Of a stretch of 64,000 nucleotides of DNA, positions 48,801-58,899 are shown piece after piece. The position numbers and the translations under genes were made by a program. Origin of the DNA: Orthonyx spaldingii (Eukaryota; Chordata; Aves; Passeriformes; Orthonychidae); contig VZTJ01000112.1 of assembly GCA_013397795.1 (NCBI GenBank), forward strand, positions 590,910 to 654,909, read 5' to 3'. Each line of letters starts with the position of its first letter. Within the stretch, counting starts at the first letter, position 1. The notes under the pieces were generated by a model, which was not told where the DNA came from, ran no database searches, and worked only from the letters and a program-made list of their open reading frames with translations.

Positions 48801-51800
48801 GGCAGTGACATCTAGTGGCTCCTGGCCTTGGGCTCTCTGCGGGAGCCACGCGGGAACTTTCAGTGGCCCAGTCTTGTGTTGTGGCCCTTGAACACAGAGC
48901 TGAGCCCCTCATTGCCCGAGACGCTCCTTCCACACTGCTGCAGCCACCAGTCAGTTCTGGGATTTGTCTCCAGATTCGGGAGTGTTTCGGGTGCTGCCAA
49001 GCTCAGCCCTCAGGATCAGCTCTCTTCAGCCTCCTGATGATTCCTGGGCAGGAGAGGGGTGCTCCCAAACTCCACAAGGAAACTAGGGCTGGAGCATCTC
49101 AAATGGTCCCTCAGGCAGAGGCAAGTCCGAGCTCAGGGCTTCACAGGCAGGAGTGCTGGGTTGGCCTTGGAGTCTGCAGGACAAGTATCACCAAACCCCT
49201 ACTTTACCCTTCTTCTCTCATAGAAAAGCCCAGTGCCACCTACTTTTCATTTTCAGTAATTTCTTTTAAATTTCACCCTTGTTTCAAAGGCTCTAAAGTG
49301 TCTCTCTCCCTCCCTTCCCTCTTCAATTGCCAGTGTGGTCCCACTCTGCCCTTCAGACAACCTCCGGGGCTGTCACTGCCCGGCAGGAAAGCGCAGGTAA
49401 TCCCCCCATTGTGGCAGAGTTGTGCTGTGATGCACAAAGGATTTGCCCAGTTTGTGAGGGGTTGAGTTGTTCTGAAAGATGGGCTATGTGTAGATTCTTA
49501 CTTTTGGCTGAGGTCAGAGGGCTACAAATTCTTATAACTTATCCTATAGAGATTTTGGCTTGAAAGGGCAGAATGGAAGTGATCCTGTAACAGACAGCGT
49601 TGGATTCTGAACTGAGAACAATGAGATTAAGTAACCCCAAAGTCAAAATAGCAGAAGTGGACACCAGTACTGGTTCTGAATTGGAAACCTCACCTGAGAC
49701 CCCTTCTTGTCCTTCAGCTATGAAAAGATTTGATGATGAAGACCTTTCCTTAGTTCTCTTCCAGCTTGCTTGCCCTTCTATAGTTGGACTCTGTAGAGTG
49801 CTAAATCTATCACAGCAAAATCTCTAATAATTCTACCAAGTGTGCAGTGTTTCCATTAGTTTCATTCCCTAAAACACCAAGTTTTCAGCAAGTCTGTATT
49901 ACTACTTAGCTTACTGTGCTTTAAACTGTTTTAAAGTTGTCATGGGCATTGTAATGCTGAATAAAAGCTGATCACTGCTGTAACTGGCTGATAGTCAGTG
50001 TTACAAGGGTTGCAGGAAATGCAGCTGCTTCTGTTGCCATTGTCTGAAGTATGGGTTTGCTCAGAAGAACACTCTCCAAGAAGTAGCAGGGTAGGTTCAG
50101 CATCTGCTTCTCACTGCTGCTGGATGAAATCTGATCGCCCAGATGGGCTCTGCAACATCCCTGCTCCGAGCATGGGGGCTGGCAGTATGAAACTGGGCCT
50201 GAAGTCACCGTGTTACATCCTCTGTCTCCAGCTGTGATGCATCAGCTGAAAAGACCCCACTTTACTGGTGGCTTTGCAGGACTGGCAGGTAGAAAGAGTT
50301 GCCTTTTCAGTGAATCAAACCCTTCTCCCAAAGCTTCACATCACATTAGGGTACCCCTGTAGAGCATTTCAGTTCCCATGTGCTTGTACACAGCCCCACA
50401 CCTTCCAACTCCCAAATTCTCCAGCTCCTCCTTTGATTCCTCTAGACCCAAACTAGGTTTAGGAAGAGACAGGTGTTGATGATGCTGGTGGCAAGAGCAA
50501 TTTTTGCATTTCTCTTCCTGGAGATTTATATGGCACTTAAGGTAGGGATAAATAGTGAAAAGCAAGCAACTGTGACTGTTATTCATTGTGAGTAAACCTG
50601 CTGCTGGGAATGGTGGTCATAAGGAGGGTGTGTGCAGTACAGTTTTTAGCATAAATGCTGTTAATTTAAGTTAGGAATAATTTTTATCTCTTTAATATAC
50701 AAAAAGGTTGAATTTCAGAACTGCTAGAGCATGGGCCACAGAGGGAAGAAGATGGAAGGTCTTCAGTGAAATCCTATAAAGTAGGAGCCAATGCCCAGTT
50801 CTCTCTGTACCAACTTGGCACATTAATCAGCTTATTTGCAGGTGTCCAGTTGGAGAAAACTTGTGCCCCTGTTGAACATATAAAAGAGCTCTAAAATTAC
50901 CAGTCCTGTTCTTCTAGCAGAAAATACTCAATTTTGTGGAGATCCTCTGCCTGAAGCTGCCTGAGTTACAAATGATGAAAGCACTTAGACAAGGAGTAGG
51001 CAGTGCCAAAGCTCTGCCTGGGAGCAGGGGAAATGGGCATTTGAGGTCTGCTAAGTCTCCTGAGGATGGGATCATCTCCAATGATCTTCCTTCAAAGCCC
51101 TGTAGATATTTGGCCTCGCCGGAGGCTGGTACCTACCATTTCCTCTCAGTGCAGAGCTGCCTTGAGGCACAGTGCCTGACCCAGGGTGCCTCTCTGCTTT
51201 AGGGACCTGAGGCTGATTTCAAACTCAGCTCTTGGGGCAGCCTGTGCTCTGGTCTGTCACTGCCCTGCCAGTGTGATGGACAAAAACCAGCCCCTGAATT
51301 GGGTGCAGAGAACATTATTTGTTATCTTAAGAAGTAAAGATTAGCTTCTGATTCCTGAGCAAGCAGGCAGGGCGGAAAAAGCTATTGGCTGCCAATTCAC
51401 ACCTCTCCGATCTTATATGTGGAACTTTTTTGACCTTAATGGTCAAATAAAATTGTTAAATATCACAAGCTTCTCTGTCAACTTCAAGACAAACAGAACA
51501 ATTTACATGGTATATAGAGAGCAGTGCCCTTCGCTCAATGAAGATAAAGGTTAGGAGTCCAGCCACCAAGAAATTTCTATTTATTGTTCAGCACTGTACA
51601 CAAGGGGGTGAGGGAGGACTTAATAGCCAGTCCTTGCCTGGAAATTAGTGTAAATACTGCTTCACCCGAGGGAACTGTGGAAATGTGGATACCAGCAAAA
51701 ACTTCAAATAGGCTCTGTGTAATATTGCCCACTTGATTTCCTGGTTGGAGAGCCAACATCTTTTGTCTGCAGGGACAAATCCCTTAACTGCTCCCAGCCT

Positions 51801-52186
51801 CCTCCTGCAGCTGGCATGGGACCCCGCAGAGAGCGGGACCTGCTCCCCAAGCTGCTCCCTGTGGCCTGGAGCCAAGCATGGATGTGCCAGGGAAAGGGAC
51901 AGCACGACCCCAGAATGGCAAGGGGAGAAGCACACAGGCTTTCTTGGGGTCTGACAGCACTGGCAGAGCTAGAAATCAAACTCTGCTCACCAGAGTTGCC
52001 TTCGGACCCAAACTGCCTGAAATTCCCCCGTTCTAACGTCTGTTCATACTCACACCCGCTAATGCTTTTTTATCTTCCAGATTCTGTGTGGGAGACAAAT
52101 TTTTCCTGAAGAACAACATGATCTTGTGTCAGATGGACTATGAGGAAGGGCAGCTGAACGGGAGCTTCGAGTCCCAGGTTCAATAA
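36587..52186 (+). CDS. LMO1: LMO1, LIM domain only protein 1 (rhombotin-1); three spliced exons, 5' partial
   Basis: The coding sequence joins 36587-36800, 47525-47650 and 52081-52186 (446 nt). It encodes residues 10-156 plus part of Gly9. LIM1 ligands are C24, C27, H45, C48, C51, C54, C74 and D77; LIM2 ligands are C88, C91, H110, C113, C116, C119, C138 and D141. Both fit C-x2-C-x17/18-H-x2-C-x2-C-x2-C-x18/19-C-x2-D. LMO proteins are nuclear adaptors with almost nothing outside the two LIM domains; they bind LDB1 and link it to bHLH/GATA complexes, and have no DNA-binding domain of their own. The paralogue is LMO1 rather than LMO3 because of the PKGKQKG lead-in, LFGTTGN, VMRARDN, CQMDYEEG and the tail ending FESQVQ. 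All splice junctions are GT-AG and the frame stays open to TAA at 52184-52186. The first exon, encoding about eight residues, is not in view. Residue 150 is Ser where I recall Thr in human LMO1. Confidence 0.97.
37400..37620. promoter_or_regulatory. Candidate element with two ATGCAAA octamer-like sites
   Basis: ATGCAAA occurs at 37429-37435 and again at 37468-37474, 39 bp apart and in the same orientation. Both have ACAT or ATAA flanks within AT-rich sequence. The spacing is close to four helical turns. These are seven-base matches to the POU octamer. Confidence 0.25.
40480..40960. promoter_or_regulatory. Candidate enhancer with several GATA motifs
   Basis: AGATAA (40515-40520), an inverted GATA in GTTATCC near 40625 and TGATAAG (40755-40761) occur with TTTAATCATG, TCTAATTATT and GGCATAATTAAAC. 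LMO-family proteins act in GATA complexes, so auto- or cross-regulation is conceivable. That is inference only. Confidence 0.3.
41080..41200. promoter_or_regulatory. Candidate element with GGCCTTAATTAGAC
   Basis: Sequence around GTGTAAACTGATTGGGGCC, a TTAATTAG core and GCATTAAAAAATG looks non-random and AT-rich within GC-richer flanks. It lies directly downstream of the GATA-rich block and may be part of it. Confidence 0.2.
45470..45650. promoter_or_regulatory. Candidate element with exact POU octamer
   Basis: ATGCAAAT at 45481-45488 is an exact octamer. It is followed by the palindrome AATCTAGATT (45519-45528) and by GCTAATGAATAATGG near 45549. AGGATTAACC lies at about 45611. This combination of POU, homeodomain and TAAT motifs is typical of neural developmental enhancers. 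Confidence 0.35.
45946..45958. repeat. (GCCT)n short repeat
   Basis: Three to four GCCT units inside a GC-richer stretch. Confidence 0.7.
46330..46450. promoter_or_regulatory. Candidate element with 16-bp perfect palindrome
   Basis: ATTACTGGCCAGTAAT at 46365-46380 is a perfect inverted repeat with an ATTA/TAAT homeodomain core at each end. It is followed by AATTAGTATTGATTAGC. The block ends in AT-rich unique sequence about 1.1 kb before exon 3. Confidence 0.35.
46905..46985. other. CpG-dense patch in intron 2
   Basis: Several CpGs lie in about 80 bp, including GCCGCCG, CCCGGG and GCGCGGCCGG. It is much denser than the surrounding intron. It is too short for a standard CpG island. Confidence 0.5.
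47250..47510. promoter_or_regulatory. Candidate conserved block abutting LMO1 exon 3
   Basis: This intronic stretch contains CAAATTAGCCC, retained CpGs in GTTTCGTCTCGAC, TTAATTAG (47465-47472) and the near-palindrome CCATTTAATTAAAATGG (47481-47497). The palindrome ends 28 bp before exon 3, so the block could combine enhancer and splicing roles. Confidence 0.35.
47525..47650 (+). CDS. LMO1: LMO1 coding exon 3 (start of LIM domain 2)
   Basis: The acceptor AG at 47523-47524 follows a short pyrimidine tract, with a plausible branch site in TTCTAATGA near 47500. The exon supplies the last base of Arg80, residues Leu81-Gln121 and two bases of Arg122. The donor is GTGAGG at 47651. It encodes the LIM2 ligands C88, C91, H110, C113, C116 and C119. 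The length of 126 nt is a multiple of three, so skipping it would keep the frame but remove most of LIM2. Confidence 0.97.
48768..48853. other. CpG-dense patch in intron 3
   Basis: About nine CpGs occur in 86 bp, including GTCGCCGG and GGGCGCGG, amid otherwise CpG-poor intron. It contains the candidate CTCF core listed separately. Confidence 0.5.
48805..48818 (-). promoter_or_regulatory. Candidate CTCF core motif
   Basis: On the minus strand CCACTAGATGTCAC matches the CTCF core CCASYAGRKGGCRS at 13 of 14 positions; the one mismatch is T for G at position 11. It lies inside the CpG-dense patch. Confidence 0.35.
51220..51290 (-). mobile_element. Possible decayed CR1 LINE 3' fragment (antisense)
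   Basis: The stretch beginning TTGGGGCAGCCTGTGCTCTG, followed by a CACTGCCCTGCCAGTGTGATGGA-like segment, resembles the reverse complement of the CR1 region I remember as CTGGGCAGCCTGTTCCAG. The match is short and old-looking, with no terminal octamer repeat seen. A RepeatMasker search with avian libraries would settle it. Confidence 0.25.
51350..51490. promoter_or_regulatory. Candidate element in intron 3
   Basis: The block contains GGCTGCCAATTCAC, CTCCGATC and TGGTCAAATAAAATTG in unique sequence 0.6 kb before exon 4. Motif support is weaker than for the other blocks. Confidence 0.15.
52081..52186 (+). CDS. LMO1: LMO1 coding exon 4 (end of LIM domain 2, C-terminus, stop)
   Basis: The acceptor AG at 52079-52080 follows a strong T-rich tract, with a possible branch site in GCTAATG just upstream. 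The exon completes Arg122, runs from Phe123 to Gln156 and stops with TAA at 52184-52186. It provides the last LIM2 ligands, C138 and D141, and the tail QLNGSFESQVQ. That tail identifies LMO1, because LMO3 as I remember it ends in APQVR. Confidence 0.97.
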
Positions 52187-52443
52187 CAACCCCTGCTTCG
52201 CTGGAACACTGTGGGATGGGCGCTTGGCCGCACGAGCAGCGAGGGCGTCTGTCAGCTTGCCTGCAATATTTTTTTAATTCTTGGTCCAGAGAGGACTATA
52301 TACATTGTAGTACTTTTCCCCCCCCCAACACAAAGCAGTTACAATTTTAGATGTACAGTTGTGCCTGCTTAGCTGAGCACTGCATTGCCTGTATGTTTGT
52401 GAGTTTTTGGGGTCTGGGGGAGGGCTCTGTACAGTCTGTTTTC

Positions 52444-52451
52444 TGTATATA
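52444..52451 (+). promoter_or_regulatory. Pumilio-type element in the LMO1 3' UTR
   Basis: TGTATATA exactly matches the PUM1/PUM2 consensus TGTANATA. It lies about 60 nt before the polyadenylation signal in the transcribed strand. The match is seen; binding is inferred. Confidence 0.4.
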
Positions 52452-52504
52452 AACTGGAACATTTATTTTATGAAAAATGTAATGCAATTTTATTACTGGT
52501 GTGA

Positions 52505-52510
52505 ATTAAA
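52505..52510 (+). terminator. LMO1: LMO1 polyadenylation signal ATTAAA
   Basis: ATTAAA is the commonest variant of AATAAA. It lies 319 nt after the stop codon, in an A/T-rich context, with a T/G-rich stretch beginning about 15-25 nt downstream as expected for a cleavage site. Confidence 0.7.
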
Positions 52511-54501
52511 AATTATGAATGTTTCCTGGTCATCTTTGCCATGGTTTCTTCCCTGTGTGGCAAAAGCCTGTATTTCCTGTGCTTTATGCTGAGCAGACTA
52601 TTGGAAACATGTACATAGATCCCTGGAAACTGCATGGATCACAGCAGAGGCAGGTTCTCATGTAACAACGGGGGGAAAGGCTGCTGCAGGGTCGTGGAGA
52701 CTTCCATCCAACCACCTGCTTCCCTGTACAATGTGGGGGAATGAGCTGGGGGCAGGTGATGGCTGGGAACCACCGGCATTGCTGGCGGGGTCTCACCAAG
52801 GCTGCTGTGCTGTGCTGAGCTGCTGGCTGGGAAGCTCCTTGTGGATCCAGACAGAGCATTTCCATGGAATTCCTGCTGGCTGGCTGATACAGTGTCTCCA
52901 GTCTGGGCTGCGAGGAACAGGCTCCCTTCAGCCCTGCCAACAGGTGCCTGGGCATTGATCGGAATATTAATTTCAAGGCTTTGCTATGCAGTGGGATTTT
53001 CCCATGGGGCATCACTTGTCCAGGTCAGAGCTGCTGCGAGAGCTGATGTCAGGGTTGGGACGTGACCAGGCGCTGATGCAGCAGATCCCCACTCCCAGCC
53101 CTCTTTCCTTACTCTGTGCCAGGTGCTTTGACCTCCCACGCAATAAAAGCGATCAGATTTGAAGCATCTCCCGGAGAAAAAATTCTAAACTGTGTTCCTG
53201 CTGCGATGCTTTGTGCAATGATTTTCAAGGTTATGCAATTCATGTGCAACCCACTGGACTGTATCAAACACATTTCTTTGTATAGTGAGTGTCACTTTAA
53301 TATAGTGCACCAGTAGCTGTAAAGGATGGCTGCAATTCTATTTATTTTGTCTTCTTGCTTTTTCTTAGATTTGCCCCCCTTTCCTTTAATAAATAGACAC
53401 CAAGTACTTTTTTTCTGATGTGACTTAATTGGTTGCTGGTCCTGGGTCACTTGTGTGTGTTCTCTGAATTGCAAATGCCAAATGCAGTGCAGCTTGGTGC
53501 TGCTCTGCCTGTTGCATGAAATGCTTTTATGTACACCTGTGCTGAATAATGGCTAAGCAGAAGCAAAAAACAACAGACACTTAGCATGCTTCAAAATACT
53601 GCCTGTCATCTAGAGTTACCTCAGACATGTGGATTGATGGAGTGATTTTTCTTCACAACCATGTTTTAGGTTGGGATACCCATTATAAAATGCATGGCCT
53701 CATCCTTTTTTATTCCCATAAACATGGAATAGCAATTAAAGACCCACTTATGGATGCCTATGGATATGTGGTGTTTAAACTGCTGTTCCATTTTAGTGCT
53801 TCTTGGAGTGGGGGAAGGTTGTTTTTTGAGAAACTGTACAGTTGATGCTTTTTTTTGTAGAGGCTATTGGAAGCAGCCACCCTGGGGCTACGGATGGATC
53901 AACTTGTTGCCCAAATGTTTCAATTCCTTGCTTTGCAATGGACTGCCAGACAGACACTGCCCCTGCCTGTGCTCTGGATTGATGGCTCCCTGCCTGCCTG
54001 CCCGTGGGATTTGCTGCAATTCAGCACACAATGGCAGTGCAAGGCTGCTGTCCTGGGGTGAGGAAGGGAGTGGTGAAACCAAAGCAAAACCACTCACCAA
54101 ACAATCTGGTGGGGCTGTTCAGTTTCAGTTCAGATTCTTCAGGAGGGTTTTGGTACCAGTTTAAAAACTGAGTCCTTCAGAGAAAGGTCCCTGAGTTACA
54201 CCGTGGGTTGTGACTCAGGAGCAGTGGCTTCCCATTGCCTCCCTATGCTTGCCCTTGCTGTGAAATGCAGGCACTGCTCCCCTGCTGGGGTACAGGGGCT
54301 TCATTTCTGATGGGCAGCCCTCGTGCTTTGTCACCATTGCTGTAGATCCAACTCCTGATGCCTGACGAGGAATTTCATGACACTGGTTCATGCAAAAGCC
54401 CCAGCTGCTGACTGGGTGGGTGGGTGAGAGGAAAGTCTGGGGCAGGACACAACTTCTCAGTGCTGGATGGGGTGTGGCAAATGTCCAATTGTCTTATATT
54501 T

Positions 54502-54513
54502 AAAAAAAAAAAA
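54502..54513. repeat. Poly-A run (12 A)
   Basis: Uninterrupted A run in intergenic DNA. Confidence 0.9.
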
Positions 54514-54779
54514 CACAATGGAGAAATTGTGCAGCATCTGTATCCCTCTTTTCTGTGTCTGCACAGCAGACAAGGCCTACCTGCCACAGCCTGTGCCCTG
54601 AAGAGCAATGCAGGCGGGATACCTTTAAGAATAAAAATCCCAGGAGGACAGTGCATGAGGACATGAATTCTTGTCTGAATGCTGCAAATTTGCTTAATAG
54701 AAACAAGTGCTGGAGTGCAGACCTGCTGTTGAATAATCACTTCCACTCTACAGAGCAGAGCACGGAAACCTTTTGATGG

Positions 54780-54930
54780 TGTTATAGTCATCACTTGGCA
54801 TAAATATTCATTCAAGGAATCAGAGCAGAGTAAATGGCATTTTAGCCGCTAATCATTTAGTATTAGCAGATAGCCTTTTTACTGCTAAAGATAACCACTG
54901 CTTAATCAGTTTAGTGACCACTGGCATATA
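54780..54930. promoter_or_regulatory. Candidate downstream enhancer with GATA and TAATC motifs
   Basis: It contains CATAAATATTCATTC, GCTAATCATTTAGTATTAGC, AGATAG near 54869, AGATAA at about 54889 and CTTAATCAG. The block is AT-rich and unique and lies 2.3 kb past the polyadenylation signal. Confidence 0.3.
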
Positions 54931-55059
54931 GGATGACATTTAAGCCTGTGCCTCAGTCTCCGCGTTGAGGACACGGCTGCCAGTGACCCCTCTGCCCAAG
55001 CCTCCATCGTTCCCAATGTCAGCCCCAGCTGACAACTGCACTCAACTGGCTTTAACTTC

Positions 55060-55270
55060 TGCATTATCTGCCATTTGCCTCCTTATCTTAGATCAAAGAG
55101 GAATTTTAAGTTCATACTATAAATGTTGAAATCTAGGATCTTCTGTCTCTTTTCCGTTTTGTGGTTGGGCCTAATGGCTGATCACAGCACAGTCTGATTT
55201 TGAGATTAAAAAACAAGCCAGTATTTAAAGGCAATCAAAATCTTAGGCTTCGCCTCCATTCATCTTTAAT
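55060..55270. promoter_or_regulatory. Candidate downstream element with paired inverted GATA and TCF motifs
   Basis: TTATCT (reverse AGATAA) occurs at 55074-55079 and 55083-55088, nine bases apart. It is followed by GATCAAAG (55091-55098), a TCF/LEF match. Confidence 0.3.
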
Positions 55271-55429
55271 GCTGGTGTAATTGCTGCACAGATTCTGGCT
55301 CTTCCTGCAGACTTAATTTATTTTGTTTTTGGAGCATGCCCCTGTCTGTCACAGGGATGTTATACTTCCCTGAGCAGCATTAGCACTATTGAGCACTCCG
55401 CCACCAGCAATCCAGCTCACCCCATTTCA

Positions 55430-55560
55430 TATCTTGCCAAACAAGTTAATCTAATATTAACAGCGGTTTGTTACCTCGTTGTTAGCTTAATTTACTTTAC
55501 AAGAAACGCTATATTTGCATTTCATCCCTCTGTCATTGGCTTGTGAACCGCGCTTCCCAA
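55430..55560. promoter_or_regulatory. Candidate element with GTTAAT/ATTAAC inverted repeat
   Basis: GTTAAT (55445-55450) and ATTAAC (55456-55461) are inverted arms with a 5-bp spacer. They are followed by GTTGTTAGCTTAATTTAC and ATTTGCATTTC. The spacer rules out a classical HNF1 site, which needs one base. Confidence 0.25.
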
Positions 55561-57964
55561 GGCCAAGAAGGGATGGGTCGCGCTGCTCGGCGCCAGTCCC
55601 TCGGCACAGCACTGCCACACGGGGGAGGGGGCCATCACCCCCACCAGGCATCTTCCCTAATTGGCCAGGGGGGATGTGGGGAGCTGGGAGGAGGATTTCG
55701 AAAGCTATAGAGCAGGTCCTGGAAATGCAATATTGAGAGTAGCACAAATGCTGCTCTTCCAGTAATAGAGTGGAGTAGTAGACAGCAGCTTTCCCTGGCG
55801 GCAAACATATACAGTAAATGTCTTTAGTATGGAAATCAGGAGATGTATGGGCACGGGGGTAGATGTCTGCAACACCAACAGGTTCCTCAGGCTTTCAGGG
55901 AGTGCTCCCACGCCAGCCCCTGCCACACCCCAGGGATTCACCCAAGTCTGTCTGTCTGCCAGCACAGTGAGGGTCCTGCGCCTCACTTCCAAATTGCTGG
56001 AGTGGGGGAGCCGTGAGCAAAGTTCTCCAAGAAATCGCACAAAAGCCACTTCCCCAAATGATCCAGCAGTTCCATGGGGCTGGATGATTTGGGGAATGGA
56101 GCTATGCCAGCTGCTGTGCTTGAAGGGTGGTGAGATGGGTCTGGGGATGCCCCATGGTGGCCGTGGGTAACAGCAATGACCCGATACCTGGGGCTGTCCC
56201 TGCTAGGTCAGGGAATGTGGAGTTCTTGGAGGTGGAAATGGCTTTCCAGTGATAGCTTCTGACTTAATTCTTCATTAGCTCACTCTGTGTCCTATTGCTA
56301 AACCCTGTCCTTGTTTATAGGGTGCTGGCTTCCCACCTGCTCCAGCAGCTGCTGCCTTCCACTGCTTACAGGAAGGGAATGACTCTGTGTGCCTTGCTCT
56401 GGTGTTAATAGCAAAATGCTGAAGGATGCCAAGGGCAACTCTGGCCAGGCTGAGACATCTGTGGTGCTGGAGGTTTTTAGTGAAGGTCTGAGAGAAAGCA
56501 GAACTGGAAGAACCAAACCTAGAGAAACAGCAGGAGACAGAGAGGTGGAATGAAGTAGGGGATCAGCTGCAGATGAAAGTACCAAATATTGATAGATGAT
56601 TTTGAGCAACTGGAGGGCAAGTGCCCAAACCAGAGATCAGTTTTGCCACAGAAGCACTATGAAGCACCTCGTAAGTGATGTAAACAGTGGAAGTGTAAAT
56701 ATAAATGCACATCCAGGCTCCACTGCTGACCGGCCACGTGAACCTGAAGTCGCAGGAGCTTCCTGGAAAGAATGTTTCACTACTAACTTAAATTATCTGA
56801 GGAGAGCAAGAAGGTGCTGCCCGCTGTCTGCAGGGGAGCAGAGGGGCCAGCTGCCTATTTTCATCCTGGATAATAACACTGCTGGAAAGAAATGTTGCTA
56901 ATGCAACCTGAGCTTTTATGGGTGATTTTACTTGGAAAATTACCTTGAGAATAGCTTTATTATTATTGAATAGAATCAGGTATTTCCTTAAAGGTCTTAA
57001 CATCCCTGCAGAAACTATTGAACATTGTGATTTTATTCAATGAAAATATTGTTGTTCAAAACCAGTTTCACTCTGGGGCTTACCCTACAGGCCCGTGTGC
57101 ATCCCAGCAGTGAAAAAGCATTGATTTCCTCTGGTTTGCCTCTCCCTCTGCAGTTCACCTGGGGTTTTCCCTCCCTCACAATGCTTCCCTGTGCGCTTTG
57201 CCATCCCAGTGGAGTTACATGTAGCCTGTCAGTGGTAATAGAGTGGCCATCAATGCTCTCAGAAATGGGTTGCCAGCCTCCCAGGACAACCCCTGGGGTG
57301 ATCTCCACCCTGGAAGCTGCTGAGTTGCTCTTCTCCCCTTGGCTTCAGGTCCCATTACAGTTGTGATTCCTCAAGCCATGGCCTCCAGTTGGTGGCTCAA
57401 GGGCAATGGATGTCCAAAACACTGCCCAAGGTGTCCCTGTACCCATCCTCCAGCAGCAGCTGTAGAAAGGGCCCCAGTCTCTAAGAACGGCTTTTCAGTA
57501 AATCTGTTATTTAACCTAAGTAACCCCTTTAAGGTTCAGAGCTTGGGTTCAGAAGGAGGGACTTCTGTTTGCAGTTTGCTTTTCTGAGAAGAGCGTATCT
57601 TTGTCATAATTTTTTTTTTAATTATTATTTCTTAAATTCATGCTGAACAGAGGCCAGAGATGCAGTGAAGCGTCTTGCCTTGGCAGTACACACAGTGCAG
57701 TCACAGCAGCCCTGGGGGGCTGAGGCAATGACCTCTGCCAGACGAGGAGGAGGAGGAGGAAAGGTGCCCCAAAGTCTCAACGGGAACGCAAAGGTTCAGG
57801 ACACAACATCCTCCAGAGCAGGATGCCTTTGCACCCCAGAGGAAGCTCCAGGAAATGCCATCCTTTGGCAAGGCACAAACATCAACATTGTGGCCACAGT
57901 GACAGCCCAGGGGCTGCTCCTGGCTGTCCTGAGCTGGGTCCCCTCACCCCACCGGGGAGCAGCA

Positions 57965-58082
57965 GCCTCATAAATAATTCCTCAGTGTAATAGCAATGTT
58001 GTAAAACATGAATATTTAGTGCATGCATAATAGTTGTTTATTCATACTTAAATGTCAGCTGATGAAAACATATTTAAAAGGT
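57965..58082. promoter_or_regulatory. Candidate element with HOX/CDX, MEIS and E-box motifs
   Basis: CATAAATAATT, GCATGCATAATAG and TTATTCATAC are followed by TGTCA (58053-58057) overlapping E-box CAGCTG (58056-58061). It is a compact AT-rich block flanked by GC-richer unique sequence. Confidence 0.3.
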
Positions 58083-58492
58083 TCCATTCCCAGGGAAGCA
58101 CAAGCAGCTGGAGGAGATGGGATGCAAAGTCACACTGTTTCTTATCACACTGAAACCCAGGGCAGCAGTGATGGACCCCTGCACTCTCCAGCTGCAGGAG
58201 ATTCCTGCTCCCTGGGTGCCACACCTGTGGGAGCCAGCGCTGTCACACTCCTAACACGTCCATCTCACACCAGTGGGGGGTTTCACCTTTGTGCCAGAGC
58301 TGAATTTGGCTAAAACTCTGCCAGTCTGGGGTGTGCGCTCCCAGCAGGGGCGATGGGGTGGCCAACACTTTGCAGGACAAGGATGCTGTGGATGCAGGGA
58401 TGCAGCCAAGCGTGCAGGCAGGCAATCCTCCTTCATCCTGCCTGTCTTCTGCCTACTCCCACTCGCTAGCACGAACGTTCAACACATAGGAA

Positions 58493-58502
58493 GGGGGGGG
58501 GG
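58493..58502. repeat. Poly-G run (10 G)
   Basis: Ten G residues followed by an A-rich purine stretch. Confidence 0.9.
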
Positions 58503-58899
58503 AAAAAGAGAGCGAAATAAATTATCAGTAAAGTAAAGAAACACAAACTTATGAAGGACAATTTTTTTTGCTGTCAATACACACAAAGAGACAAAAATTG
58601 GAAGCTTTTGAGGAAAAGAAATGCGTCTGAACTTCTGAGCGAGCGAGAAAGTACTGAAAACCCTGCCATGCCGAGCTCCTCTGAGGTAACTTCTGTGCTT
58701 GGAAAGAATATTTCAGAAGACATTTTACTCTTCAGAAGATGCCAAAAATGCAAGACTTGGCACTTTAACAAAACAGAAAAAGGAAAACACATAATCTTCT
58801 TAAGTAGTAAGTCTTTGAGCCCAGGATCACATTGTTGCCATATAATAAAAAGGGATGTTATGCAGTAAATTGGGCAGTTAAGAATTCTGTGCATACTCA

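Larger units (their letters stand above)
47651..52080 (+). other. LMO1 intron 3 (4.4 kb)
   Basis: It is bounded by donor GTGAGG and acceptor TTCCAG. It contains a CpG-dense patch with a near-consensus CTCF core at 48.8 kb, a possible decayed CR1 fragment near 51.2 kb and an AT-rich candidate element at about 51.4 kb. The 216-residue open frame at 48815-49465 shows no recognisable domain and is not called a gene. Confidence 0.9.
52187..52530 (+). other. LMO1: LMO1 3' UTR (end approximate)
   Basis: This is the sequence from the stop codon to just beyond the ATTAAA signal. It contains a nine-C run (52318-52326), a T-rich stretch near 52269 and the octamer TGTATATA at 52444-52451, which fits the Pumilio consensus TGTANATA. 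A length of about 340 nt is compatible with a compact LMO1 mRNA. Later AATAAA hexamers (near 53144 and 53389) could give longer forms. Confidence 0.75.

Noticed and set aside
48815..49465. 216-residue open frame on the plus strand in intron 3
   Set aside because: No recognisable domain, GC-rich composition that favours chance open frames, and overlap with other equally open frames.
53139..53400. Later AATAAA hexamers as the main LMO1 3' end
   Set aside because: The ATTAAA at 52505 has better context and gives a UTR length in line with the known compact LMO1 mRNA; later signals remain possible minor sites.
55445..55461. HNF1-like palindrome GTTAAT...ATTAAC
   Set aside because: HNF1 needs a one-base spacer; here it is five bases. 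Kept only as an inverted repeat.
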